Source: Acidimicrobiaceae bacterium
Lineage (GTDB): Bacteria > Actinomycetota > Acidimicrobiia > Acidimicrobiales > RAAP-2
Direction of reading: 5' to 3'
Length of the DNA: 41,336 bases
NCBI GenBank assembly: GCA_947455165.1
Contig: CANGMP010000008.1
Span: forward strand, 1-41,336
How positions within the stretch are numbered: the stretch's first letter is position 1; each line of letters begins with the position of its first letter. The translations under genes were made by a program, and so were the position numbers. Under the pieces are notes generated by a model. That model was given only the letters and a program-made list of their open reading frames with translations, did not search any database and had not been told where the DNA came from. This document shows positions 24,227 through 31,638 of the stretch, one piece after another.

Positions 24227-24910
24227 CTACTCGCTGAGCAGACCCTTCCAAAACTCTTCGAGGGAAGCCTCAAAGAATGCGCTGCGATTCTTCACCGAAC
24301 CAACGAAGTGACCAAATAGTTCAAAGGAGATGAGGCCAAAGAGCGACGACCACGTCGCCAGGGCGCGGCCGGCCTGAGACGGAGTGACTCCGACCAAGAA
24401 CTCACCAATACCCGGCTCCAAATCAGAGGCGTTCAGAGATCCGACGCGTCGGACGTGCTGTTTGCGGGGCAGATCGTTGACGATGGTGGCGAGCACGAGA
24501 ACAACTCTCGACGCCGCCACAATGGTCTCCGGGGGCGCCTGGTAGTTGGGGATTGGTGTGCCAAAGATGAGGGCGTACTCGTGGGGATGAGCCAGGGCCC
24601 AGCGACGGATTGTCTTGCCGGTCGCGACGAAGCGCTCAAAGCATTCATTCCGGTCGACCTTGGCTTCGGCCCGCTCGACCACGGCACCGAGGTCGTTGTA
24701 GGCATCAACAATGAGCGCAGTCAGGAGCTCGTCTCGATTGGCGAAGTACCGATACATCGCCGATGAAGTTTGGCCCATCTCACGAGCAATATCTCGCAGG
24801 ACTAACCCCGTTGAGCCGTGAGTGGCGAGAAGTTGTCGCGCCACACGCTTAATGGTTTCGATCTGGTGCGCCCGTTGATCGTCTCGTACACCCACACTCC
24901 ATCTTCGCAT
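24227..24910 (-). CDS. TetR-family regulator
   Basis: From ATG 24910 the protein is 227 residues. The N-terminal HTH is ETIKRVARQLLATHGSTGLV, then RDIAREMGQTSSAMYRYFANRDELL. A TetR_C-like ligand domain follows, with GVTPSQAGRALATWSSLFGLISFELFGHF, typical of the actinobacterial WHG-type TetR group. The frame is open 30 codons further upstream, but that would run through the operator region. Two palindromes at 24915-24927 and 24958-24978 lie between it and the divergent NAD-binding protein gene, so autoregulation plus control of that gene is likely. Confidence 0.9.
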   Translation of the reverse strand: MRRWSVGVRDDQRAHQIETIKRVARQLLATHGSTGLVLRDIAREMGQTSSAMYRYFANRDELLTALIVDAYNDLGAVVERAEAKVDRNECFERFVATGKTIRRWALAHPHEYALIFGTPIPNYQAPPETIVAASRVVLVLATIVNDLPRKQHVRRVGSLNASDLEPGIGEFLVGVTPSQAGRALATWSSLFGLISFELFGHFVGSVKNRSAFFEASLEEFWKGLLSE

Positions 24911-24914
24911 AGTG

Positions 24915-24927
24915 AGAGCACTGCTCT
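24915..24927. promoter_or_regulatory. TetR operator candidate 1
   Basis: AGAGCA-C-TGCTCT is a perfect 6-bp-arm palindrome beginning 5 nt upstream of the TetR start codon. Its core AGAGC/GCTCT is shared with the second site. Confidence 0.65.
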
Positions 24928-24957
24928 TGCAAATACCGCCACGCTGTGGCAGAGTGA

Positions 24958-24978
24958 TTAGAGAGCAGCGCTCTCTAA
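24958..24978. promoter_or_regulatory. TetR operator candidate 2
   Basis: Arms TTAGAGAGC and GCTCTCTAA with AGC between them form a 9-bp-arm perfect palindrome ending 14 nt before the start of the divergent gene. It overlaps where its promoter or transcription start should be. Confidence 0.75.
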
Positions 24979-24992
24979 TTTGGAGGAAGTCA

Positions 24993-25901
24993 ATGAGCAA
25001 GTACGTAGTGGTTGGGGCCGGGGCGACCGGTCGGGCCGTAATGAACCAACTAGTTGCGCTGGGTCACACCGTCTCAGTTGTCTCGCGTTCCGGTGCCCAG
25101 GACTTGCCCCCGGGGGCCGAATCGGTGGTCGGTGACGCCAGTAACGCCGAATTCTTGACCCGAGTCTGCGAACGCGCCGACGCCGTCTTTAACTGCGCCA
25201 ATCCCCCGTACCACCGCTGGATGAGCGACTGGCCTCCCATTGCCAATGCGCTCCTGCACGCCGCTGAAGTCAGCGGGGCGACGTTGGTGACCTTGAGCAA
25301 CCTCTACGCCTACGGACAACCGAGTGGCCCAATGCGACCGACCGATCCCCTGAAGAGCACGTTGCCCAAGTCCGTCGTTCGAGCCACCATGTGGCGCGAC
25401 GCACTGGCCGCCCACGAAGCGGGTCGACTTCGCGCCGTCGAAGTTCGGGCCTCGGACTTCATTGGCAGGGGCTCGCAGTCACTCTTCGAGCGGGCTCTCC
25501 CGGCCCTCCGAAGAGGTAAGGCCGCCATGGTCATCTCAAACCCCGACATCATCCACTCGTGGACCTACGTAGACGACGTCGCGCGGACTCTCGTCGCGAC
25601 CGCACTCGACGACGCATCGACTGGTCGGGTGTGGCACGCACTGACGAATGAGGCCAAGACCACCCGTGAGGTGTTGACGGACTTCACGCGGCACGCCGGA
25701 CTCGCGGACCCCACGATTCGAGTGATACCCAAGGTCGTACTGAGGACCATGGGTGTCGTTTCGCCGTTGCTTCGCGAACTGCCGAAGACGGCGTACCAGT
25801 TTGAGTCCCCCTTCATCATTGACGACAGCGAGACCAGGGCTTACTTTTCGCTGACGCCGACGCCGTGGCCCGAGGTCATTGCGGCTACCTGGCAGAGTTA
25901 G
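24993..25901 (+). CDS. NAD(P)-binding epimerase/dehydratase-like (extended or atypical SDR)
   Basis: From ATG 24993 (TGGAGGAAG SD at 24981-24989) the protein is 302 residues. The N terminus MSKYVVVGAGATGRAVMNQL has a GxGxxG Rossmann motif. Conserved blocks TLSNLYAYGQPSGP, SDFIGRGSQS and SWTYVDDVARTLV are typical of NAD-dependent epimerase/dehydratase family proteins. A Tyr in NLYAYG may serve catalysis, but a classic YxxxK is not obvious; ATMWRDALAAHEAG follows. It is divergent from a TetR gene with two shared operators, so it is probably induced by that regulator's ligand. A strong terminator follows. Confidence 0.85.
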   Translation: MSKYVVVGAGATGRAVMNQLVALGHTVSVVSRSGAQDLPPGAESVVGDASNAEFLTRVCERADAVFNCANPPYHRWMSDWPPIANALLHAAEVSGATLVTLSNLYAYGQPSGPMRPTDPLKSTLPKSVVRATMWRDALAAHEAGRLRAVEVRASDFIGRGSQSLFERALPALRRGKAAMVISNPDIIHSWTYVDDVARTLVATALDDASTGRVWHALTNEAKTTREVLTDFTRHAGLADPTIRVIPKVVLRTMGVVSPLLRELPKTAYQFESPFIIDDSETRAYFSLTPTPWPEVIAATWQS

Positions 25902-25909
25902 CCGAAACG

Positions 25910-25950
25910 AAAAAAGCCCCGCCCGACATCACGTCGAGCGGGGCTTTTTT
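25910..25950. terminator. Bidirectional intrinsic terminator
   Basis: A6-GCCCCGC (910-922) pairs with GCGGGGC-T6 (938-950); an inner CGAC/GTCG stem closes an ATCAC loop. Runs of A on one side and T on the other serve both the plus-strand NAD-binding protein gene and the minus-strand acyl-CoA dehydrogenase gene. Confidence 0.93.
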
Positions 25951-25958
25951 CTTGTGAA

Positions 25959-27173
25959 CTACTTGATGTGAATTCCCGAGATGGCGCGTGCGATAACCAG
26001 CTGCTGGATTTCGCTGGTGCCTTCGAAGATCGTGTAGATCTTCGAGTCACGGTGCCAACGCTCGACGGGGTACTCACGGACGTAGCCGTAACCACCGAGG
26101 ATCTGGATGGCCTCTTCGGTCACGCGCACGGCGGTCTCACCGGCGAACCACTTCGACATTGAGCCTTCGCCGGCGGTGAAGGGGGTGCGGGTAGCGGCCA
26201 TGTTGGCGGCGCGCCACACGAGCAGACGCGAAGCGTCAATGTCGGTCTTCATCTTGGCGAGCTTGAAGGCAATGGCCTGGTTCTCGATGATGGCGCGACC
26301 GAACTGCTTGCGCTCCTTGGCGTACTCGAGGGAGTACTCGTAGGCGGCACGGGCGATACCGAGCGCCTGGGCGCCGACGGCGGGGCGAGTGGCTTCGAAC
26401 GTGGCCATGGCGGCGTTGGTCTGAGCCTTCTTACCCTCGCGAACGCGAGCCAGCTTCTCGTCGAGCTTCTCCTTGCCACCGAGCAGGCAGGAGCCGGGGA
26501 TGCGGCAGTCCTCCAAGATGACTTCGGCGGTGTGCGAGGCACGGATACCCATCTTCTTGAACTTCTGACCCATGCGGATGCCGGGGGTGCCGTCAGGAAT
26601 AACAAACGAGGCCTGACCACGTGAGCCGAGCTCGGGGTCGACTGAAGCGACGATGACGTGGATGTTGGCGATACCACCGTTGGTGATCCAGGTCTTGACA
26701 CCGTTCAGGACCCACTCGTCCTTGGCGGCGTCGTAGACGGCGCGGGTGCGCAGCGAAGAGACGTCTGAACCAGCGTCGGGCTCTGATACACCAAAGGCGG
26801 CGAGCTTGAGGTCACCCGGGGTGCCGTAGCACTGGGGGATCCACTCCATAGCCTGCTCCGGCGTACCGTTGGCCGCAATACCGGCGACGGCGAGCGACGT
26901 ACCGAAGATGGCCATCGCAATACCGGCGTCACCCCAGCACATCTCTTCGAGCGCAATCGGCATCGAGAGACCAGTCGGGTCTGAGAAGTTCGAGAAAATG
27001 AAGTCGGTGGAGTAGATGCCAACCTTGGCCGCTTCTTCGATGATGGGCCACGGCGTCTCTTCGCGCTCGTCCCATTCGGCCGCGGCTGGGCGGACTACAT
27101 CACGTGCAAAACCATGGACCCAGTCCTGAAACGTCTTCTGGTCCTCGTTGAGCTGCATTGAAAACTCGGCCAT
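25959..27173 (-). CDS. Acyl-CoA dehydrogenase
   Basis: This 404-residue flavoenzyme has an N-terminal helical domain, a middle beta domain (AFGVSEPDAGSDVSSLRT and TWITNGG, the FAD/substrate signature) and a C-terminal helical domain with KIYTIFEGTSEIQQLVIAR. The Glu in FEGTSEIQ is the usual catalytic base. It oxidises acyl-CoA to enoyl-CoA in fatty acid, sterol or amino acid catabolism; chain specificity cannot be read. AGGAGGA (27178-27184) 4 nt before ATG 27173 fixes the start over an in-frame ATG 11 codons upstream. It is monocistronic and followed by a strong terminator. Confidence 0.95.
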   Translation of the reverse strand: MAEFSMQLNEDQKTFQDWVHGFARDVVRPAAAEWDEREETPWPIIEEAAKVGIYSTDFIFSNFSDPTGLSMPIALEEMCWGDAGIAMAIFGTSLAVAGIAANGTPEQAMEWIPQCYGTPGDLKLAAFGVSEPDAGSDVSSLRTRAVYDAAKDEWVLNGVKTWITNGGIANIHVIVASVDPELGSRGQASFVIPDGTPGIRMGQKFKKMGIRASHTAEVILEDCRIPGSCLLGGKEKLDEKLARVREGKKAQTNAAMATFEATRPAVGAQALGIARAAYEYSLEYAKERKQFGRAIIENQAIAFKLAKMKTDIDASRLLVWRAANMAATRTPFTAGEGSMSKWFAGETAVRVTEEAIQILGGYGYVREYPVERWHRDSKIYTIFEGTSEIQQLVIARAISGIHIK

Positions 27174-27276
27174 TACATCCTCCTGCCAGCGGCGCTGGTC
27201 TGCCATTGGTTACCGTCGGGTAACCGTCGCAACCTTAGAGCAATCAGGGCCATTTCGAGACACTGGGCGGGAAAGC

Positions 27277-27308
27277 AAAAGAGCCAGCCCTTCCGGGCTG
27301 GCTCTTTT
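27277..27308 (-). terminator. Intrinsic terminator after the cold-shock gene
   Basis: AAAAGAGCCAGCCC, loop TTCC, GGGCTGGCTCTTTT: a 14-bp perfect stem with a T-run in both directions. It lies 20 nt after the csp stop and before the acyl-CoA dehydrogenase promoter region. The rest of 27174-27327 contains no gene. Confidence 0.93.
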
Positions 27309-27327
27309 CGAAAGTCCGAGGACTGAC

Positions 27328-27528
27328 TTAGAGAATGTGAACGCGCTTTGCGAGCGGACCACGGTCGCCAGGCTCAATGTCGAACTCGACCTGCTGACCT
27401 TCAAACAGGGTGCGACGGCCGTCGCCCTGGATCTCTGAGTAGTGAACGAAAACGTCGGGCTGACCGTCAATCGCGACGAAACCCCAACCCTTCTCGTCGT
27501 TGAACCACTTAACGGTTCCTGTAGCCAC
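27328..27528 (-). CDS. Cold-shock domain protein (CspA family)
   Basis: This 66-residue single OB-fold RNA chaperone reads [20 protein letters not shown] with RNP1 (KGWGFV) and RNP2 (VFVHYSEI) motifs. GTG 27528 with AGGAGG at 27534-27539 is the start; the frame is open upstream only by chance. It is the usual actinobacterial CspA size. A structured leader of about 60 nt (see the promoter at 27596-27623) precedes it and includes a CCGGC/GCCGG inverted repeat, as is common for cold-shock mRNAs. Confidence 0.96.
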   Translation of the reverse strand: MATGTVKWFNDEKGWGFVAIDGQPDVFVHYSEIQGDGRRTLFEGQQVEFDIEPGDRGPLAKRVHIL

Positions 27529-27595
27529 TGGGGCCTCCTTATTTACACACACCGGCAAGCCGGCTGAGAGAACCACAACGGCAACCTCTGCGAAA

Positions 27596-27623
27596 ACACT
27601 ACTCCCTACGTGGAAATTCACAA
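27596..27623 (-). promoter_or_regulatory. Putative csp promoter
   Basis: On the minus strand TTGTGA (27623-27618), a 16-nt spacer and TAGTGT (27601-27596). It predicts a 5' leader of about 60 nt before the csp GTG. No gene lies in 27529-27651. Confidence 0.5.
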
Positions 27624-27651
27624 ATTGGGGGGAACGCCTGCTTCCGGCTCG

Positions 27652-29040
27652 TTAGCGACGCACCACGGTGCCGGCCGCGCTGTCCTCAACTGTCCAGCCA
27701 GCGGCGACGAGTTCGTCACGGAGCCGATCGGCCTCGGCCCAGTTCTTTTGGGCTCGAGCCTCATCGCGAGCCTGCACCAACGCAGCCGTGGTGGCGTCGA
27801 CTTCGCCGGAGGCGCCGTGGAGTGCCAGACCGAGACCGCCCAGGATGACAGCTACGCCGGAGGCGAGGTCGCGGGCCGTCTCGTCTTCGCCGCGGTCCGC
27901 CGCGGCGTGAGCGTTGGTGAGTGCTTCAAAGACGAGGGCGACGGCCGCCGGGGTGTCCATGTCGTTTTCCATGACGGCGCTCACGCGCTCGTAGAGGTCG
28001 GTGGCGGCCGGGCCGAGTTGGTGATCGCTGGCCCGCTCCAATGTCGAACCACTGAGTACGGGGAGTTCAAATCGCCGCGCCAAACCATCGAGGCGTTCGA
28101 GGCCACGCACGGCGTCAGCGATGGTGGCCGGCGAAACTTCGATTGGCGACCGGTAGTGACTTCGCAACACCAAGAGTCGATACGAACGGGGGTCGGACTT
28201 TTCGGTGAGGTCGGTGAGCGACGTGAAGTTGTTCAGTGACTTGCTCATCTTTTGGTCGCCGACCATGACCCATCCGTTGTGGGCCCAGTGCTGAGCAAAG
28301 ACGTGTCCGGCCGCAACGGCCTGGGCTCGTTCGTTCTCGTGGTGCGGAAATCGAAGATCGAATCCGCCGCAGTGCAGGTCGAAGCCTTCCCCGAGCAGGG
28401 CGAGTGACATCACGACGCATTCGGTATGCCAACCGGGCCGGCCGTCACCAAAGGGAGCTGGCCACGATGGCTCGTCAGGCTTGGCCTTCTTCCACAGGGC
28501 AAAGTCGAGCGGGGAGCGCTTCTCCTCGTTGGCCTCGATGCGAGCACCGGCGCGCAGTGAATCGAGGGCTTGCCCGGAGAGGGCGCCGTAGTCGGCCACG
28601 GTCGACACGTCGAGATAGACCGAGTCGCTCGTGGAGTAGGCCTTACCGTTGGCGAGGAAGCCTTCGATCAACGTCACCATCTCTTTGACAAAGGCAGTGG
28701 CGTGAGGGGTGTGGTCGGGACGAGCCACGCCAATAGCCGCCATGGCGTCCCACCACGCCTCTTCGTACTGGGCGGCCACGTCGGCCTCGGTGCGACCCTC
28801 ACGGAGGGCCTTATTGATGATGTTGTCATCAATGTCAGTGATATTGGAGACGAAGGTGACGTCGAGTCCCTGAAAACTGAGCCAGCGGCGCAAGGTGTCC
28901 CAGACCAGGGTGAAGCGGCCGTGGCCCAGGTGGGGCAAGTCGTAGACGGTCGGGCCACAGACGTACATCGAAACTCGGCCGGCGTCACGCAGGGCCAACT
29001 CTCGAACTTGGTTCTGCAGGGAATCGTGGAGTCGAATCAC
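27652..29040 (-). CDS. cysS: Cysteinyl-tRNA synthetase
   Basis: This 462-residue class I synthetase charges tRNA-Cys. The N terminus has MYVCGPTVYDLPHLGHGR (zinc Cys and HIGH-type motif HLGHGR), DIDDNIINKA, then GWHTECVVMS and FPHHENE for the remaining zinc ligands, and KMSKSLNNF as the KMSKS loop. The C-terminal helical domain ends with ARDEARAQKNWAEADRLRDE and EDSAAGTVVRR, which distinguishes CysS from the shorter MshC. The start is GTG 29040 with a TAGTTT box 7 nt upstream, only 21 nt from the divergent valS start. Confidence 0.97.
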   Translation of the reverse strand: MIRLHDSLQNQVRELALRDAGRVSMYVCGPTVYDLPHLGHGRFTLVWDTLRRWLSFQGLDVTFVSNITDIDDNIINKALREGRTEADVAAQYEEAWWDAMAAIGVARPDHTPHATAFVKEMVTLIEGFLANGKAYSTSDSVYLDVSTVADYGALSGQALDSLRAGARIEANEEKRSPLDFALWKKAKPDEPSWPAPFGDGRPGWHTECVVMSLALLGEGFDLHCGGFDLRFPHHENERAQAVAAGHVFAQHWAHNGWVMVGDQKMSKSLNNFTSLTDLTEKSDPRSYRLLVLRSHYRSPIEVSPATIADAVRGLERLDGLARRFELPVLSGSTLERASDHQLGPAATDLYERVSAVMENDMDTPAAVALVFEALTNAHAAADRGEDETARDLASGVAVILGGLGLALHGASGEVDATTAALVQARDEARAQKNWAEADRLRDELVAAGWTVEDSAAGTVVRR

Positions 29041-29046
29041 GAGTTC

Positions 29047-29053
29047 TAAACTA
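29047..29053. promoter_or_regulatory. Overlapping back-to-back -10 boxes of cysS and valS
   Basis: TAAACTA reads TAAACT toward valS (9 nt before its ATG) and TAGTTT toward cysS (7 nt before its GTG). The whole intergenic gap is 21 nt, so each promoter's upstream element must lie in the other gene. Confidence 0.5.
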
Positions 29054-29061
29054 CGACACTC

Positions 29062-31638
29062 ATGGAAAACCCCACAACGCCCAGCCTGGGATCAGTCCCC
29101 GAAAAGCCGACGATTGACGGTCTCGAGGCAGCGTGGGTACCACGCTGGAACGAAAAAAACGTCTACGGCTTCGACGCCACGGCCACGCGAGATCAGGTCT
29201 TTTCAATCGACACCCCACCGCCGACCGTTTCGGGTTCTCTCCACATCGGCCACGTCTTTAGCTACACCCACGCCGACGCCATCGCTCGTTTTCAGCGCAT
29301 GCGCGGCCGCAAGGTCTTTTACCCCATGGGCTGGGACGACAACGGTCTGCCCACCGAGCGTCGAGTAGAGAACTTCTTCGGCGTTCGCTGTGACCCTTCG
29401 CTCCCCTACGACCCCTCGTTTGAGCCCCCGGCCAAGCCCGGCGATCAGAAGATTTCCATCTCGCGTAAGAACTTCGTCGAACTCTGTCAACGACTGACGG
29501 CGACCGACGAAGAGGTCTTTAAGGAGCTGTGGCAGCGACTCGGCCTCTCCGTCGACTGGAAACTCGAGTACTCAACCATCTCGGCTCACGCCCAGGAAGT
29601 TTCTCAGCGCGCCTTTTTGAACATGCTCCAGCGAGGCGAGGTCTACTCCTCCGAGGCACCGACCCTCTGGGACGTTGACTTTCGCACCGCCGTCTCACAG
29701 GCCGAGCTCGAAGACCGTGAACGACCCGGTGCGTATCACCGCGTTCGCTTCGAGCGCAGCGACGGCATCGGTGGCATCGACATCGAAACGACGCGGCCCG
29801 AGCTCCTGCCGAGCTGTGTCGCCTTGGTCGCCCACCCCGATGACGCTCGTTACCAGCCTCTTTTTGGCACCACCGTGCGCACTCCCCTCTTCCAGGTTGA
29901 AGTTCCGGTCGTGGCCCACGAACTGGCCGACCCCGAAAAGGGTTCTGGTATTGCCATGATCTGTACGTTCGGCGACACCACCGACGTGACGTGGTGGCGT
30001 GAACTTCGTCTGCCGACCCGCGCCCTCATCGGTCGTGATGGTCGCTTCTTGCCGAGTGCCGACTTCGGTGGTGACCAGTGGCCCTGCGCGGATGTCGCTG
30101 CGGCCAACGAGAACTACGCCCAGCTGGCCGGCAAAAGCGCCAACCAGGCGCGCACCGCCATCGTGGAACTCCTCACGACGAGTGGAGCGCTGATTGGCGA
30201 ACCCCGTCCCATCACCCACCCTGTCAAGTTCTACGAAAAGGGTGATCGTCCGCTCGAAATCGTGACCTCTCGTCAGTGGTTCGTTGCCACTATGCCCCAC
30301 CGCGAAGCGCTGCTGGCCCGTGGTGAAGAGCTGAACTGGCACCCCGACTTCATGAAGCACCGCTTCAAGAGCTGGGTCGAAGGTCTGAACGGCGACTGGT
30401 GCATTTCGCGTCAGCGCTACTTCGGTGTGCCCTTCCCGGTTTGGTACCGCATTGACGGTGACGGCATCATCAACTTCGACGAGCCCATCGTGGCCGAGGC
30501 TGCCTCGCTGCCAATCGACCCATCGAGCGACTGCCCTCCGGGCTTTGCCGAGCCTCAGCGTGGACAGGCCGGCGGATTCATTGGCGACCCTGACGTCATG
30601 GACACCTGGGCCACCAGTTCGTTGACCCCGCAGATTGCCGGACACTGGGGTACCGACCTGTTCGAGCGGGTCTTCCCGATGGACCTGCGTCCGCAGGCGC
30701 ACGAGATCATTCGCACCTGGCTCTTTAGCACCGTCGTTCGCAGTCACCTCGAGTTCAACTCACTGCCTTTTACTAACGCCGCGATCTCGGGTTGGATTCT
30801 TGACCCTGACCGCAAGAAGATGAGCAAGTCGGTCGGCAACGTCGTGACGCCTATGGGGCTCCTCGACACCCACGGTTCTGACGCCGTCCGCTACTGGGCG
30901 GCCAGCGGTCGCCCCGGCACCGACACGGCCTTTGACGAAGCGCAGATGAAGATTGGTCGACGACTGGCCATCAAAGTTCTCAACGCTTCGAAGTTCGCCC
31001 TCGGACGTCTCGAGGGTGCCCCGATTCCCGGTGTAGATGCCATCACGCAGCCGTTGGACCGTGACATGGTCGCGGCTCTCGGTCAGCTGATCGACGAGAC
31101 GACCAAGGCCTTTGAACAGTACGACTACGCGCGAGCCCTCGAGCGCACCGAACAGTTCTTCTGGGCCTTTTGCGATGACTACATAGAGCTCGTAAAGATC
31201 CGTGCCTACCGAACCGAGAGTCCGGCCGAGACGGCCTCGGCTCGCGCCAGTTTGGCCCTCGCCCTTTCCGTACTGCAGCGCCTCCTCGCTCCGTTCCTCC
31301 CGTTCGTCACCGAAGAGGTCTGGAGTTGGTGGCACGCCGATTCGGTCCACCTCGCCGAGTGGCCCACGCGTGACGAACTAGGCACTGCCGGCGACCCCAA
31401 CGGCTCGTATGAGGCCGTGCGTGATGCATTAGCCGCCGTTCGACGCGAAAAGACAACGTCCAAGGTTTCGATGCGGGCCGAAGTCGAACTCGTCACCGTG
31501 ACCAACGACGCCGCGACCATCGAGCGACTCCGTCGCGCCGAAGAAGACCTGAAGGACGCCGGTGCCGTGCGCACCGTCGCCTACGTCGAAGGTGCCGCGA
31601 ACTACGTCGTCACTCTCGCTCCACCGGCTGAAAGTTAA
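29062..31638 (+). CDS. valS: Valyl-tRNA synthetase
   Basis: This 858-residue class I synthetase has TPPPTVSGSLHIGHVFSYTH (HIGH motif), GWDDNGLPTERRVENFFGVR and KKMSKSVGN (KMSKS). An editing domain lies between and a helical anticodon-binding domain follows. The block RCDPSLPYDPSFEPP and the lack of the long C-terminal coiled coil of E. coli-type ValRS resemble the archaeal or rickettsial-like form of ValS. It is the only valS seen in the window. It has no SD; see the shared -10 element. The TAA interlocks with the hydrolase stop. Confidence 0.96.
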   Translation: MENPTTPSLGSVPEKPTIDGLEAAWVPRWNEKNVYGFDATATRDQVFSIDTPPPTVSGSLHIGHVFSYTHADAIARFQRMRGRKVFYPMGWDDNGLPTERRVENFFGVRCDPSLPYDPSFEPPAKPGDQKISISRKNFVELCQRLTATDEEVFKELWQRLGLSVDWKLEYSTISAHAQEVSQRAFLNMLQRGEVYSSEAPTLWDVDFRTAVSQAELEDRERPGAYHRVRFERSDGIGGIDIETTRPELLPSCVALVAHPDDARYQPLFGTTVRTPLFQVEVPVVAHELADPEKGSGIAMICTFGDTTDVTWWRELRLPTRALIGRDGRFLPSADFGGDQWPCADVAAANENYAQLAGKSANQARTAIVELLTTSGALIGEPRPITHPVKFYEKGDRPLEIVTSRQWFVATMPHREALLARGEELNWHPDFMKHRFKSWVEGLNGDWCISRQRYFGVPFPVWYRIDGDGIINFDEPIVAEAASLPIDPSSDCPPGFAEPQRGQAGGFIGDPDVMDTWATSSLTPQIAGHWGTDLFERVFPMDLRPQAHEIIRTWLFSTVVRSHLEFNSLPFTNAAISGWILDPDRKKMSKSVGNVVTPMGLLDTHGSDAVRYWAASGRPGTDTAFDEAQMKIGRRLAIKVLNASKFALGRLEGAPIPGVDAITQPLDRDMVAALGQLIDETTKAFEQYDYARALERTEQFFWAFCDDYIELVKIRAYRTESPAETASARASLALALSVLQRLLAPFLPFVTEEVWSWWHADSVHLAEWPTRDELGTAGDPNGSYEAVRDALAAVRREKTTSKVSMRAEVELVTVTNDAATIERLRRAEEDLKDAGAVRTVAYVEGAANYVVTLAPPAES

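Noticed and set aside
27652-29040. MshC (mycothiol ligase) instead of CysS
   Set aside because: The C-terminal helical domain and 462-residue length fit CysRS; MshC lacks this C-terminal region.
29695-30747. Minus-strand open frame (350 codons) inside valS
   Set aside because: Antisense to conserved ValRS coding sequence, with no recognisable motif and no start signals.
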